Below, piece after piece: positions 1-6,968 of a stretch of 14,119 bases of DNA. The notes under the pieces are model-generated. The model did not search any database. It had not been told where the DNA came from and saw only the letters and a program-made list of their open reading frames with translations. Position 1 is the stretch's first letter. Every line of letters begins with the position of its first letter. Position numbers and translations under genes: made by a program. Origin of the DNA: an uncultured Planctomycetaceae bacterium (GTDB lineage: Bacteria; Planctomycetota; Planctomycetia; Pirellulales; Lacipirellulaceae); NCBI GenBank assembly GCA_937860165.1, contig CALMBE010000629.1, positions 1 through 14,119 on the forward strand, read 5' to 3'.

Positions 1-45
1 GATTGTCTATCGTGACTGGAGTTCAGACGTGTGCTCTTCCGATCT
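1..45 (+). other. Illumina adapter left at the contig end (not genomic)
   Basis: Bases 12-45 match, from memory, all 34 bases of the Illumina TruSeq read-2/index adapter (it begins GTGACTGGAGTTCAGACG and ends GCTCTTCCGATCT). Bases 1-3 (GAT) fit the last bases of the P7 primer, and bases 4-11 (TGTCTATC) would then be an 8-base i7 index, so the whole 45-base block is explained as library construct. Translated in frame 3 it gives VTGVQTCALPI, a peptide known from adapter-contaminated protein databases. It must not be used as a start or an N-terminus for the following gene, and it shows that the assembly ended here on an untrimmed read. Confidence 0.97.
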
Positions 46-435
46 ATCGGCATTTACCAGGGGCATCACGACCTAAGTCATCACCTCAACGATCCCGCAC
101 GCATCGAGAAGGTGGCACAGATCGACCGCTGGTATGTCCAGCAATTTGCCAGTTTCCTGAAGCGACTCGAAGCGACCCCAGATGTCGACGGAAATTCTAT
201 CCTGCACAATTCGATGATCGTGTACGGGAGCGGCAACGCCGACGGAAACCGGCATACACACTCCAATCTTCCGATTATCCTGGCGGGGCACGGCGGGGGG
301 ACTTTGTCTACCGGCCGGTATGTGCAGCACGGCTCGCAGCCTCTCTGCAATCTCTTTCTCACGCTAGCCGACCGCATGGGGGTGAATAGCCTGGAGCGAT
401 TCGGCGATTCCACCGGACGACTGGCGGATGTGTAG
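46..435 (+). CDS. DUF1552 (HXXSHH) protein, C-terminal fragment
   Basis: This is the last 129 residues of a protein whose 5' part is missing because the contig begins in adapter sequence. The genomic reading frame starts at base 46 with IGIYQGHHDLSHH. The block HDLSHH (67-84) matches the HxxSHH signature that names Pfam family PF07586 (DUF1552). The remaining segments (DRWYVQQFASFLKRLEATPD, MIVYGSGNADGNRHTHSNLP, ILAGHGGG, LCNLFLTLADRMGV) are typical of the C-terminal end of this family. DUF1552 proteins are abundant in planctomycetes, usually carry a Tat signal and often lie beside a DUF1592/DUF1588 cytochrome-like gene. Their function is not established, although the fold is related to sulfatase/phosphatase-like enzymes. 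The apparent GTG start at 31 is inside the adapter and is not real. The stop is TAG at 433-435. Confidence 0.9.
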   Translation: MGIYQGHHDLSHHLNDPARIEKVAQIDRWYVQQFASFLKRLEATPDVDGNSILHNSMIVYGSGNADGNRHTHSNLPIILAGHGGGTLSTGRYVQHGSQPLCNLFLTLADRMGVNSLERFGDSTGRLADV

Positions 436-508
436 TTTCGGAGGTTACGAGGCGCGAGCTGGTAGGCCGGAACAAGGTACCCCGCAGTTCCGGCAACCCA
501 CCTATCTT

Positions 509-2284
509 CTAACCATCGAGATCGCTGGAAATTGCCAGCCACTCTTCTTCCAACTTAGCAAGTTCGGTGGCGATTGTGGCGAGTTGTGTGTGCGCGGCTT
601 GGGCATCGGCCATGGTCGTGAGTGTCGAGAGTGATTCTTGCAGGGTCTTTTTGTCTTGGTCGAGTTTGGCAATTTTGCGCTCCACGGTGCGGAGTTGCTT
701 TTGCAGTTCGCGTTCTTCTTTGCCTCCTGGCTTGCGCGGGGCATCCTTGACGCCCACCGGCGGGGTTCCTCGAACGGTGTGTTCGGCACGCAGCCCCACT
801 TCCAGTTCGCGTTGGACGCGATAGACATAGTCCTCATAACTGGCGGGGTAACTGGCCACGCGGCCGTCGCGGACTTCGATCACAGCCGTCGCAACCCGCT
901 GCATGAAGTAACGGTCGTGACTGGTGAAAATCACGGTCCCACGATACTGGCACAGGGCATCGGCCAGGGCTTCGACGGTTTCGACGTCGAGGTGGTTTCC
1001 CGGTTCGTCGAGCACCAACACATTGTGTTGCTGCAGGAGCAGCCCCGCGAGAACGAGTCGGGCACGTTCGCCGCCGCTCAGAACTTTGATTTTTTTCTCG
1101 ATCAATTCACCACTAAACAAAAAACTTCCCGCCACGTTCTTGATTTGCTGGATTACCGTGCCGGGGGCCGCTTGGCGATTCAAATAATCCTCGACCGTAT
1201 AATCCTCGGGGAGCGAGGTATAGACATGCTGGGCATAAATCCCTACTTGGCAACCGAATCCCCATTTGAGCGTGCCCGCCAGGGGTTCCAGGGAACCGCA
1301 GACCGTGCGGAGAAACGTGGTCTTGCCTTGCCCGTTGTCGCCGACGACCCCCACCCGGGTCCCATGTTCGATTTCCAACTGCACTTGGCTGGCGACCTGG
1401 TTATCGGGATAACCGATGGTCATTTGCTCGGTTCGCAGGGCAGTTCCTTGGCGTAATTCCCCCCCGGGAAAACTAAACCTTACCGCTGCTTCATCCCCCT
1501 GCACTTCGATCAATTCCAAGCGTTCGAGCTGCTTGGCTTTGCTGCGGGCTTGGCTGGCGGTATTGGCATTGGCCCGGTTTTTGTTGATGAAGGTTTCGAG
1601 TTGCTTGCGCTTGGTAAGCGTCGAGGCATTGACTCGCTGGTCGTGGTCACGTCGCTCGGCAAGGTTGAGCAGGAAAGTATCCACATCGCCGGGAAACAAG
1701 GTTAGTTCGCCCCGCGAGATTTCGAGGGTTTGCGTGCAGGTCCGCTTGAGAAACGAACGATCGTGCGAAACTACCAGACACCCAGCCGGAAAACTTCGCA
1801 AGAATTCCTCTAACAACATCTGCGTTCGCAGATCGAGAAAGTTCGTAGGTTCGTCGAGGATCAGGAGATTGGGATCATTAAGCAGCAGTGCGGCGAGCTT
1901 CACGCGAGTTTGCCAGCCCCCCGAGAGCTCTCGCACGGGCCGGTCGAGCATGGCATCGGGAATTTGGAACTGCCAGGCGACTTCGCCACAGCGCCATTCG
2001 GGTTGGCCACTGTCGCGTTCGAGGAAGGCGATTACAGTTTCGCCTTCCAGAAAAGGATCGTGCTGTCGCAGGTAACCCAACCGCAACTTCCGACTCCGGA
2101 CCACCTCGCCCGCGTCGAGTTCCTCCTCTCCCAGCAGAACCCGGCAAAGGGTACTTTTACCGGCACCGTTGCGACCAATGAGCCCGACTTTTTGGTCGTC
2201 GGGGAGCGCGCAGCTGGTGCCTGCGAGCAATTGTTGGTGCCCGTAGCGTTTGAAAGCGTTTTGAAGTTGAAGAACGATGGCCAT
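509..2284 (-). CDS. ABC-F family ATP-binding protein (Uup-like)
   Basis: A 591-residue soluble protein with two ABC ATPase domains and no membrane segment, as in the ABC-F family. These proteins act on the ribosome, modulating or rescuing translation, rather than in transport. First domain: Walker A GRNGAGKS (residues 37-44), signature LSGGW (about 120), Walker B LILDEPTNFLD (141-151), switch SHDRSF. Second domain: Walker A GDNGQGKT (315-322), signature LSGGE (402-406), Walker B VLDEPGNHLD (424-433), switch SHDRYF. The linker between them (about 215-260) is basic and helical, as expected for the P-site tRNA interaction motif. Residues 523-588 form a charged coiled coil, which favours Uup over EttA. 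The frame is open to a TTG at 2314, but the ATG at 2284 gives the usual N-terminus MAIVLQLQNAFKRYG, and the extra ten codons lie in a repeat. The G in DEPGNHLD replaces the usual T. Confidence 0.93.
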   Translation of the reverse strand: MAIVLQLQNAFKRYGHQQLLAGTSCALPDDQKVGLIGRNGAGKSTLCRVLLGEEELDAGEVVRSRKLRLGYLRQHDPFLEGETVIAFLERDSGQPEWRCGEVAWQFQIPDAMLDRPVRELSGGWQTRVKLAALLLNDPNLLILDEPTNFLDLRTQMLLEEFLRSFPAGCLVVSHDRSFLKRTCTQTLEISRGELTLFPGDVDTFLLNLAERRDHDQRVNASTLTKRKQLETFINKNRANANTASQARSKAKQLERLELIEVQGDEAAVRFSFPGGELRQGTALRTEQMTIGYPDNQVASQVQLEIEHGTRVGVVGDNGQGKTTFLRTVCGSLEPLAGTLKWGFGCQVGIYAQHVYTSLPEDYTVEDYLNRQAAPGTVIQQIKNVAGSFLFSGELIEKKIKVLSGGERARLVLAGLLLQQHNVLVLDEPGNHLDVETVEALADALCQYRGTVIFTSHDRYFMQRVATAVIEVRDGRVASYPASYEDYVYRVQRELEVGLRAEHTVRGTPPVGVKDAPRKPGGKEERELQKQLRTVERKIAKLDQDKKTLQESLSTLTTMADAQAAHTQLATIATELAKLEEEWLAISSDLDG

Positions 2285-2297
2285 GGGGGAGGTGGGA

Positions 2298-2436
2298 AAT
2301 GACGAAGGACCCAATGACGAAGGACGAAATACCCAAGCACTAAGGAATGACTAATTCCGAATGTCGAAGCATCGAGCACTTTAGTCATTCGTGCTTGGTC
2401 ATTGATTCGTCATTGGGTATTTCGACATTCGTCATT
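2298..2436. repeat. Compound inverted repeat between ABC-F and lnt genes
   Basis: A nested palindromic element built from words such as AATGACGAAGGAC, GAAATACCCAAGCAC and GAATGACTAA. AATGACGAAGGAC is present twice directly (2298-2310 and 2313-2325). Bases 2313-2340 pair with 2409-2436 at 24 of 28 positions. Inside these, CCAAGCAC-GAATGACTAA (from about 2333) pairs with 2380-2398, with a four-base bulge. Transcribed, it could fold into a long imperfect hairpin. Similar low-complexity hairpin units occur in spacers of planctomycete genomes (recollection, not searched). The right arm overlaps the 3' end of lnt and supplies its last codons and stop. It may act as a transcript-end or attenuating structure between lnt and the ABC-F gene, or it may simply be a mobile repeat that landed here. 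Confidence 0.75.
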
Positions 2437-4100
2437 CTTTCTGTTACGGCGGTAATTGCTAAAACCAAGCAGCATAGCACACAGAGGCCCACGAACCAAT
2501 CGCCAGACGCGACATACGGACTGGGATACTTTCCCTTGCGGCGGGGGATATTCAAATCCGCCGTGAGATACTCGGGGTGTTGTCGCTGGCTCACGGAAAT
2601 AATTTTTCCCCAGGAATCGACATGGGCCGACAAACCGCCATTGGCGGCGATCAACAGCGGGGTGCGAGTTTCGACCGCGCGAAATACCCCGCAGGCCAGG
2701 TGCATGTCGAGTTCGCTCGAGCCCCAGAACCAGGCATCGTTCGTGAGGTTGACCAAGGCGTCGGGAGCACGGCCGGTGCGCTCGACCAACTCACACACTT
2801 GGCGACGAATGAGATGGGGCACGGCCGATTCGTAGCAGATATTCGTCGAGTAGGTTACTCCTTCGACTTGCATCGCGCTCGGAGCTTGGCCAGGTTCCGC
2901 GCCCCCCGTGATCGGGGTCACCTGATACAGAAACGGGAACCAGCGGGCCAATGGCATGAATTCTCCGAACGGCACTAAGTGCATCTTGTCGTAGGTGTTG
3001 GTGATTTTCCCTTTCTTGTCGACCAGCACCGACGAATTGAAAGTTCGATATTCGATTTCCTCACCGGTACTGGGAATTATCTCCACGCGATCGATACCGA
3101 CCAGCACCGCAGCGCCTAGCTCCTTGACCAACAGTTTGAGGTAGTCCTGGGCAGCGGTGAGTCGGGAAGGGGGCAGGAGCTCGGGAGGGGGAGTGTATCC
3201 TTCGGCTACGGAAATCAAAGTTTCACGAAAAGCCGTTTCGGGCCAAACGATCAAATCGACTGTGCGGTGCTCGTGGTCGCGCGAGTAGCGCACGGCATCC
3301 AACGACAGCCGCACGTACTCTTCCATGATTTGCTGCTGCCTTTCAGGATCGCTTTTCCAGTCCGCAAGCGTATTGCCTTGGATGAGAGCGACACGCGTGT
3401 CAACGGAGTGCGTGCCACCTTGGGCACCCGACCCGGAACGCATTTGCCCGTACCAATAGCATCCTGTCAGCAACGCTGCCCCCGTCAGGATTACAGCGAT
3501 GCCCTGCCCTGATCGGTTTTGCCGCCAACCGCACAACCCACGGGTGATGCAGGCCGCCGTGAAAGAAATCAGAAAAGTCACCCCATACTCGCCAGCGAAA
3601 TCGGCGATCTGAATCACGGCTGGATTACGATACTGAGTGTGGGCGAGCGAACCCATGAGGAAGCCAGTGAAAAGGTGACCGCGTACCCAGTCGAGCCCTG
3701 TCCACACTACAGGGGCGGCCAACACTATGGGGATTCGCCAGCGGTGAACGGCCTGCCGCGAAAGCACGACAAAAACTGGTAAATACACTCCCAGGTATCC
3801 GGCCAGCAAGACCCAGCCGAGATAGTTGAGCGGATACGGCAAGCGAATCCAATGAACCGCCAGCAGCCAGTAAACCAGGCCAGCGATCCATAGTTCCCGA
3901 TAGGGCCGGGCACCCACCAGCGTTTCCTTTTGAACCAACAAGAGCCAGGGAATCGGTGCGATCCAAGCCAGATAGCTCCAGGCGAGAGGCGGTAACGCCA
4001 ACCAGCAAAGCACACTCCCTAAGATTCCCGCGGCGAGCGTCGATGAGGGCATCGACAATCCGGTGTGCAAACGGTTCGCATTATCCGTCGAACGATTCAT
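2385..4100 (-). CDS. lnt: Apolipoprotein N-acyltransferase
   Basis: Lnt transfers a third acyl chain from a phospholipid to the N-terminal cysteine of lipoproteins at the inner membrane. From the ATG at 4100 it has 571 residues: several hydrophobic helices in the first roughly 215, then a nitrilase-type (CN hydrolase) domain from about 235 to 520, and a final helix (about 535-552). The expected catalytic triad is visible: E288 in LIVWPETAFRE, K372 in KMHLVPFGEF, C422 in TNICYES. LVNLTNDAWFWG and RAVETRTPLLIAANGG are further family blocks. The frame is open upstream to 4367, but that extension lies inside the phosphoesterase gene and looks non-coding. ATG 4100 leaves 10 bases after that gene's stop; ATG 4052 is the alternative. 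The last 16 codons, from MTNVEIPNDE onward, lie in an inverted repeat, so the tail is probably acquired sequence. Confidence 0.95.
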   Translation of the reverse strand: MNRSTDNANRLHTGLSMPSSTLAAGILGSVLCWLALPPLAWSYLAWIAPIPWLLLVQKETLVGARPYRELWIAGLVYWLLAVHWIRLPYPLNYLGWVLLAGYLGVYLPVFVVLSRQAVHRWRIPIVLAAPVVWTGLDWVRGHLFTGFLMGSLAHTQYRNPAVIQIADFAGEYGVTFLISFTAACITRGLCGWRQNRSGQGIAVILTGAALLTGCYWYGQMRSGSGAQGGTHSVDTRVALIQGNTLADWKSDPERQQQIMEEYVRLSLDAVRYSRDHEHRTVDLIVWPETAFRETLISVAEGYTPPPELLPPSRLTAAQDYLKLLVKELGAAVLVGIDRVEIIPSTGEEIEYRTFNSSVLVDKKGKITNTYDKMHLVPFGEFMPLARWFPFLYQVTPITGGAEPGQAPSAMQVEGVTYSTNICYESAVPHLIRRQVCELVERTGRAPDALVNLTNDAWFWGSSELDMHLACGVFRAVETRTPLLIAANGGLSAHVDSWGKIISVSQRQHPEYLTADLNIPRRKGKYPSPYVASGDWFVGLCVLCCLVLAITAVTERMTNVEIPNDESMTKHE

Positions 4101-4110
4101 CCGGCCCAGG

Positions 4111-5082
4111 CTACGATTGTATGGCCGCTTTGAACAGACCAGATCGAGTGAATGTGGTACTCGCCAACTCCGGAGTGCTCGAATTGTGAAGTGTGAAGAC
4201 GGTAATTTCCGGTCGGCAATTGAACCGCACTTGCCACATGTGCCCCAGCCCGCGATTGATATACATGCGGCGCTTACCGGTGAGTTCGATTTCGCCAGCA
4301 CAATAAAGTTTGTTGCGGACAGGCAAGATCGGGGGATTAAGAAACGGTGCCTTGCATTGCCCGCCATGCGTATGGCCAGCCAGAATCCAACCCTGAAATC
4401 CCTCCCAGCCAGCCAGATCGACGATATCGGGGTTGTGGCACAACGCCAGCGAAGGTCGCGTCGGATCGAGTAGTTTAATCGTTGCGGGGACGTCCGTGCG
4501 ACCTGCGTAGTAGTCGTCGATGCCAGCCACCTGGAGCCCTTCGACTTGGGTCACCGAATTGCGGAGTACTTGAATATCGAGATTCAGCAGTCTCTCGCAA
4601 AGTTCCTCGGCAACGCGAGAGGAGTTGTGAGATTCGGTGTAATCATGGTTACCCAGGGTGGCGAAACAACCAAATCGAACCTGCGGGAGTTTCTTGAGCA
4701 CTTGATACAAATTATCGATCTGCTCGCTTCCCTGACAGGTCATGAAATCGCCCGTGATGACTAGCATGTCAGGTTGAAACTCGCTGACGCGCGCGACGGC
4801 ATGGGAGATATAACCGTAGTCCACATTGCGTCCTACATGGAGGTCGCTGATCTGGACCAACACTCGCCCCGCGAGATTCTCGGGGAGGTTCTCGAACTCC
4901 AAGCCCCGCCGCGTCACCTGGATCCAGTGGGGTTCCCATAAATACGCGTAACCCAGCGTCGCCAGACCTGCCGAGGCGATTTGTCCGGTGGTGCGCCGCA
5001 AGAAACTGCGTCGATTGATCGCTTCGGCGGGTACTTCGGCGGCAGGAGCTGTCAATGTGGGCGAACCCCTACTTCTTCTCAA
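4111..5082 (-). CDS. Tat-exported metallophosphoesterase (YkuE/LpxG-like)
   Basis: A 323-residue calcineurin-like phosphoesterase. The N-terminus has a twin-arginine signal, NRRSFLRR (23-30), followed by a hydrophobic stretch around 33-46, so the enzyme is probably exported folded and may stay membrane-tethered. The metal-binding blocks appear in order: SDLHVGR (D80, H82), ITGDF (G111-D112), LGNHDY (144-148), CHNPD (H216) and AGHTHGGQ (235-242). This arrangement is that of YkuE, YaeI and chlamydial LpxG, some of which cleave UDP-2,3-diacylglucosamine in lipid A synthesis. Lipid cleavage here is inference only. It lies just upstream of lnt with 10 bases between, so the two are probably co-transcribed and both act on envelope lipids. 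The assigned start is TTG at 5082; no ATG lies between it and the upstream stop, and another TTG is at 5055. Either retains the Tat motif. Confidence 0.88.
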   Translation of the reverse strand: MRRSRGSPTLTAPAAEVPAEAINRRSFLRRTTGQIASAGLATLGYAYLWEPHWIQVTRRGLEFENLPENLAGRVLVQISDLHVGRNVDYGYISHAVARVSEFQPDMLVITGDFMTCQGSEQIDNLYQVLKKLPQVRFGCFATLGNHDYTESHNSSRVAEELCERLLNLDIQVLRNSVTQVEGLQVAGIDDYYAGRTDVPATIKLLDPTRPSLALCHNPDIVDLAGWEGFQGWILAGHTHGGQCKAPFLNPPILPVRNKLYCAGEIELTGKRRMYINRGLGHMWQVRFNCRPEITVFTLHNSSTPELASTTFTRSGLFKAAIQS

Positions 5083-5205
5083 GTGGTAGCAATAAATTCG
5101 TGCTTCGAGAAACTGGTGACATGAGATATATTAGCAGCCCAGGCCGAGTGTTGGCGAGGAGTGGTTTGCGTGATCTGCCACGTTTATTGATGGTAACCCA
5201 TTGCG

Positions 5206-6024
5206 ATGAAGAATCCTGTAAACTACATCACTGTCTCGTCGCACGCGATTCAGTCGGCTGCGTGGGTCCTCGTGTCTGGGCTGATTCTCATCTCGGGGGG
5301 CTGCTGGGAGGAAGTTCATTATGTCGAAGTAACCCATGTAGAGGAACCTACCCCCCCGGCCGAAGAAATCGCGACCGCAGTCAATAAACCGACTGAAGTT
5401 GAAAGTTCAATTGCCGACAGAGAAATTCCCTCTCAGGAGCTAGATTCTGCTAGCGAGTCTCCCGAGATAGCGGAACCCTCGATTGTGCCGACCACCCCTA
5501 AAGTTGGCTTGAAACCCTCGCCCAGGGCCCAGGCCGCTTGGCGAATGAGCAGCCGCTGGAGCTTGGCGGTAGCAATTTATTCTAAGGGGATGAGGAAAGA
5601 AGCCTACCAGGAGCCTTGGAAAGATGCCAAGGACTCAGCGGAATTCCTTAATTTGGAATTGCCCCCACTCCCCGAACCGCTTGGCGGCGAGAACTTGCAG
5701 AGCACGGGCATCGACTACTTGCTTCACTCGGGTCGTTCAGGAATTGCTGAACAGTTGACCCTGGAGCAGTTGCCCGAGTACTCGGCCTTGGCGGAATTGG
5801 CTATCAAAACCCATGGGTTGCTGTTGGTCTACACCCCACAAAGCCAAAACCTGGAAACACTCGAAGCGGAAATCCTTGCCGCTGCCCAGGACTCGAGCCT
5901 TCCCCGCAATATCTGGGATAAGCTCGTGGCACTTCTTACAGCCCGGGCACCCTACAAGGAGGTCAAGCAGGAAGTCTTAAAGCTGCACGGTGTTGTGAGC
6001 GACTACCTGGCAGGTGCAGGCTGA
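5206..6024 (+). CDS. Putative lipoprotein of unknown function
   Basis: A 272-residue protein that I do not recognise. It begins with a long signal peptide: a polar stretch of about 15 residues, then a hydrophobic core (AAWVLVSGLILI), then SGGC, with C33 as the likely lipidated cysteine. The -3 residue is S rather than the classic L, so the lipobox is imperfect. Residues 35-100 are rich in Pro, Glu, Val and Thr, a probable disordered linker away from the membrane. The rest (about 100-272) looks globular and mainly helical, beginning AWRMSSRWSLAVAIYSKGM, with no motif I can assign. It is divergent from the phosphoesterase/lnt pair with 123 bases between. Being a probable lipoprotein it would be a substrate of Lnt, but this does not imply a dedicated link. 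The ATG start at 5206 is favoured by the signal peptide; the Shine-Dalgarno match is weak. Confidence 0.75.
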   Translation: MKNPVNYITVSSHAIQSAAWVLVSGLILISGGCWEEVHYVEVTHVEEPTPPAEEIATAVNKPTEVESSIADREIPSQELDSASESPEIAEPSIVPTTPKVGLKPSPRAQAAWRMSSRWSLAVAIYSKGMRKEAYQEPWKDAKDSAEFLNLELPPLPEPLGGENLQSTGIDYLLHSGRSGIAEQLTLEQLPEYSALAELAIKTHGLLLVYTPQSQNLETLEAEILAAAQDSSLPRNIWDKLVALLTARAPYKEVKQEVLKLHGVVSDYLAGAG

Positions 6025-6038
6025 CTCTGATCGGATTG

Positions 6039-6133
6039 TAGTGGGTCAGTTTGAAAAGTAGTGGTGGCTTCCAGCCGCCAATAAGCTTTCCTACGCGGCG
6101 GCTGGAAGCCACCACTACGAAACTGACCCACTA
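6039..6133. repeat. 95-base inverted repeat (MITE/REP-like)
   Basis: The outer arms TAGTGGGTCAGTTT (6039-6052) and AAACTGACCCACTA (6120-6133) are perfectly complementary over 14 bases. The inner arms 6058-6079 and 6097-6118 are perfectly complementary over 22 bases (the inner half reads GGTGGCTTCCAGCCGCC). The loop is 17 bases (6080-6096), with a small asymmetric internal loop between the stems. Read as protein, the arms give GGFQPP on one side and RRLEATTT on the other, a signature I recall from many falsely predicted planctomycete proteins. This indicates a high-copy repeat family. No transposase gene is present, so if it is mobile it is non-autonomous. No target-site duplication is evident by eye. 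Confidence 0.88.
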
Positions 6134-6309
6134 TCGATTGGGTTGTTCCGCTTGTGACAGTCGTGCTGAATACGAACCCATTTTTTGGCGAGTCTCTCGG
6201 GCAACCTCGTATTCCCAGGATTTCGGTGGAGTTCCACAAACTATGTTTCTCATAGTCATGTGTGGGGTTCCGGGACCGGCAGAATCACCCGGCATGTGAA
6301 TGGGCCGTC

Positions 6310-6329
6310 ATTCCCGCGCAGGCGGGAAT
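6310..6329. repeat. Short REP-type palindrome ATTCCCGC-GCAG-GCGGGAAT
   Basis: A perfect 8-base-pair stem with a four-base loop, in the sequence context GTCATTCCCGCGCAGGCGGG. The same core, often extended to CGTCATTCCCGCGCAGGCGGGAAT, is a dispersed repeat in many unrelated bacterial genomes (recollection). No T-run follows directly, so it is not a typical intrinsic terminator. Confidence 0.65.
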
Positions 6330-6442
6330 AGCGATCGAAGCTAATTTTTTCCGGTGCTAGTTCCCGGACACCCTTAGTTACGTTTGTTTCCTCGGCGTTT
6401 TCAGAAAATGGGATGCCTCAGCTCGCTGATAGGTAGAAAAAA

Positions 6443-6922
6443 ATGTCCGAATCCAATCGCAATAAGACGCTCATCGATTTCAAGTTGCAGGGTGCCCTGG
6501 TGCGTCGCATCTTGCTGCACTGGCTAGGATTTTTTGTCGTAGCATCGGTTGTGGCGTTCTTGCTCCAAGTGCTCAGCGATCCCCTGTTAGGACTCGAGGT
6601 TCATTTGGAGAGACTATGGTGGACGCACGGCCCCTTCTTGGTGGTGATGTTGTTCCTCTTGCCGGTCTTCGTGCTCGATACGGTCAAATTCAGCAATCGC
6701 TTCGCGGGCCCAATTTATCGCTTAAAGCAAACCGTACGCACCATTGCCCAGGGGGGTCCTGCTACTGAATTGCAATTCCGCGAGTATGATTTCTGGCAAG
6801 ATTTGGCAACGGATTTCAACCGCATGCTCAGCAGACTCCGGGACGAACCGAATGTGCCCTGTGAAGGCGCCTCGGAAGTAGGTAACGTGGATTACGAAAC
6901 GCTGGCTCCTTCGAGCCGCTAG
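6443..6922 (+). CDS. Two-helix membrane protein with a HAMP-like domain and no output domain
   Basis: 159 residues. Two hydrophobic helices (about 23-45 and 62-81) are joined by a short loop of about 16 residues, so there is almost no periplasmic sensor domain. From about 83 to 136 the sequence resembles a HAMP linker: NRFAGPIYRLKQTVRTIAQG with the conserved Pro (P90), a connector, then DFWQDLATDFNRMLSRLRDE as the second amphipathic helix. After it only about 20 polar residues remain, and no kinase, cyclase or methyl-acceptor domain is attached. It would pass a conformational signal only through a partner, or serve another structural role. The ATG at 6443 is preceded by AGGT at 6431-6434. It leads a row of Tad pseudopilin genes, 46 bases before the first, and is likely to be in the same operon. 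Confidence 0.75.
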   Translation: MSESNRNKTLIDFKLQGALVRRILLHWLGFFVVASVVAFLLQVLSDPLLGLEVHLERLWWTHGPFLVVMLFLLPVFVLDTVKFSNRFAGPIYRLKQTVRTIAQGGPATELQFREYDFWQDLATDFNRMLSRLRDEPNVPCEGASEVGNVDYETLAPSSR

Positions 6923-6968
6923 AGCAACAGCTATCCAATTCATTCTCCATTCCTTGCCACGATCTCAC

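Larger units (their letters stand above)
6025..6442. other. Gene-free spacer carrying two repeats
   Basis: These 418 bases contain no convincing gene. The short open frames in them (for example 6051-6299 on plus and 6003-6239 on minus) are produced by the inverted repeat at 6039-6133 and contain its GGFQPP / RLEATTT peptides. A second small palindrome lies at 6310-6329. The final part, about 6335-6442, presumably holds the promoter of the Tad operon, but I could not identify a clear -35/-10 pair. An AGGT-type ribosome-binding site at 6431-6434 serves the next gene. Confidence 0.7.

Noticed and set aside
3..389. Open frame beginning SIVTGVQTCALPI on the plus strand
   Set aside because: Its N-terminus is translated adapter, and the rest is an out-of-frame reading of the DUF1552 gene.
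638..1456. 272-residue open frame opposite the ABC-F gene
   Set aside because: It is antisense to well-conserved ABC-F motifs and has no family signature; a GC-driven shadow.
2298..2436. CRISPR-like array
   Set aside because: The repeated words are short, irregularly spaced and mostly inverted; there are no equal-length spacers or cas genes.
4101..4367. 89-residue N-terminal extension of Lnt
   Set aside because: It lies almost wholly inside the phosphoesterase gene, is rich in residues atypical of Lnt, and the ATG at 4100 gives a normal N-terminus.
6003..6299. Short open frames on both strands containing GGFQPP and RLEATTT
   Set aside because: They are created by the inverted repeat at 6039-6133, a known source of false planctomycete proteins.
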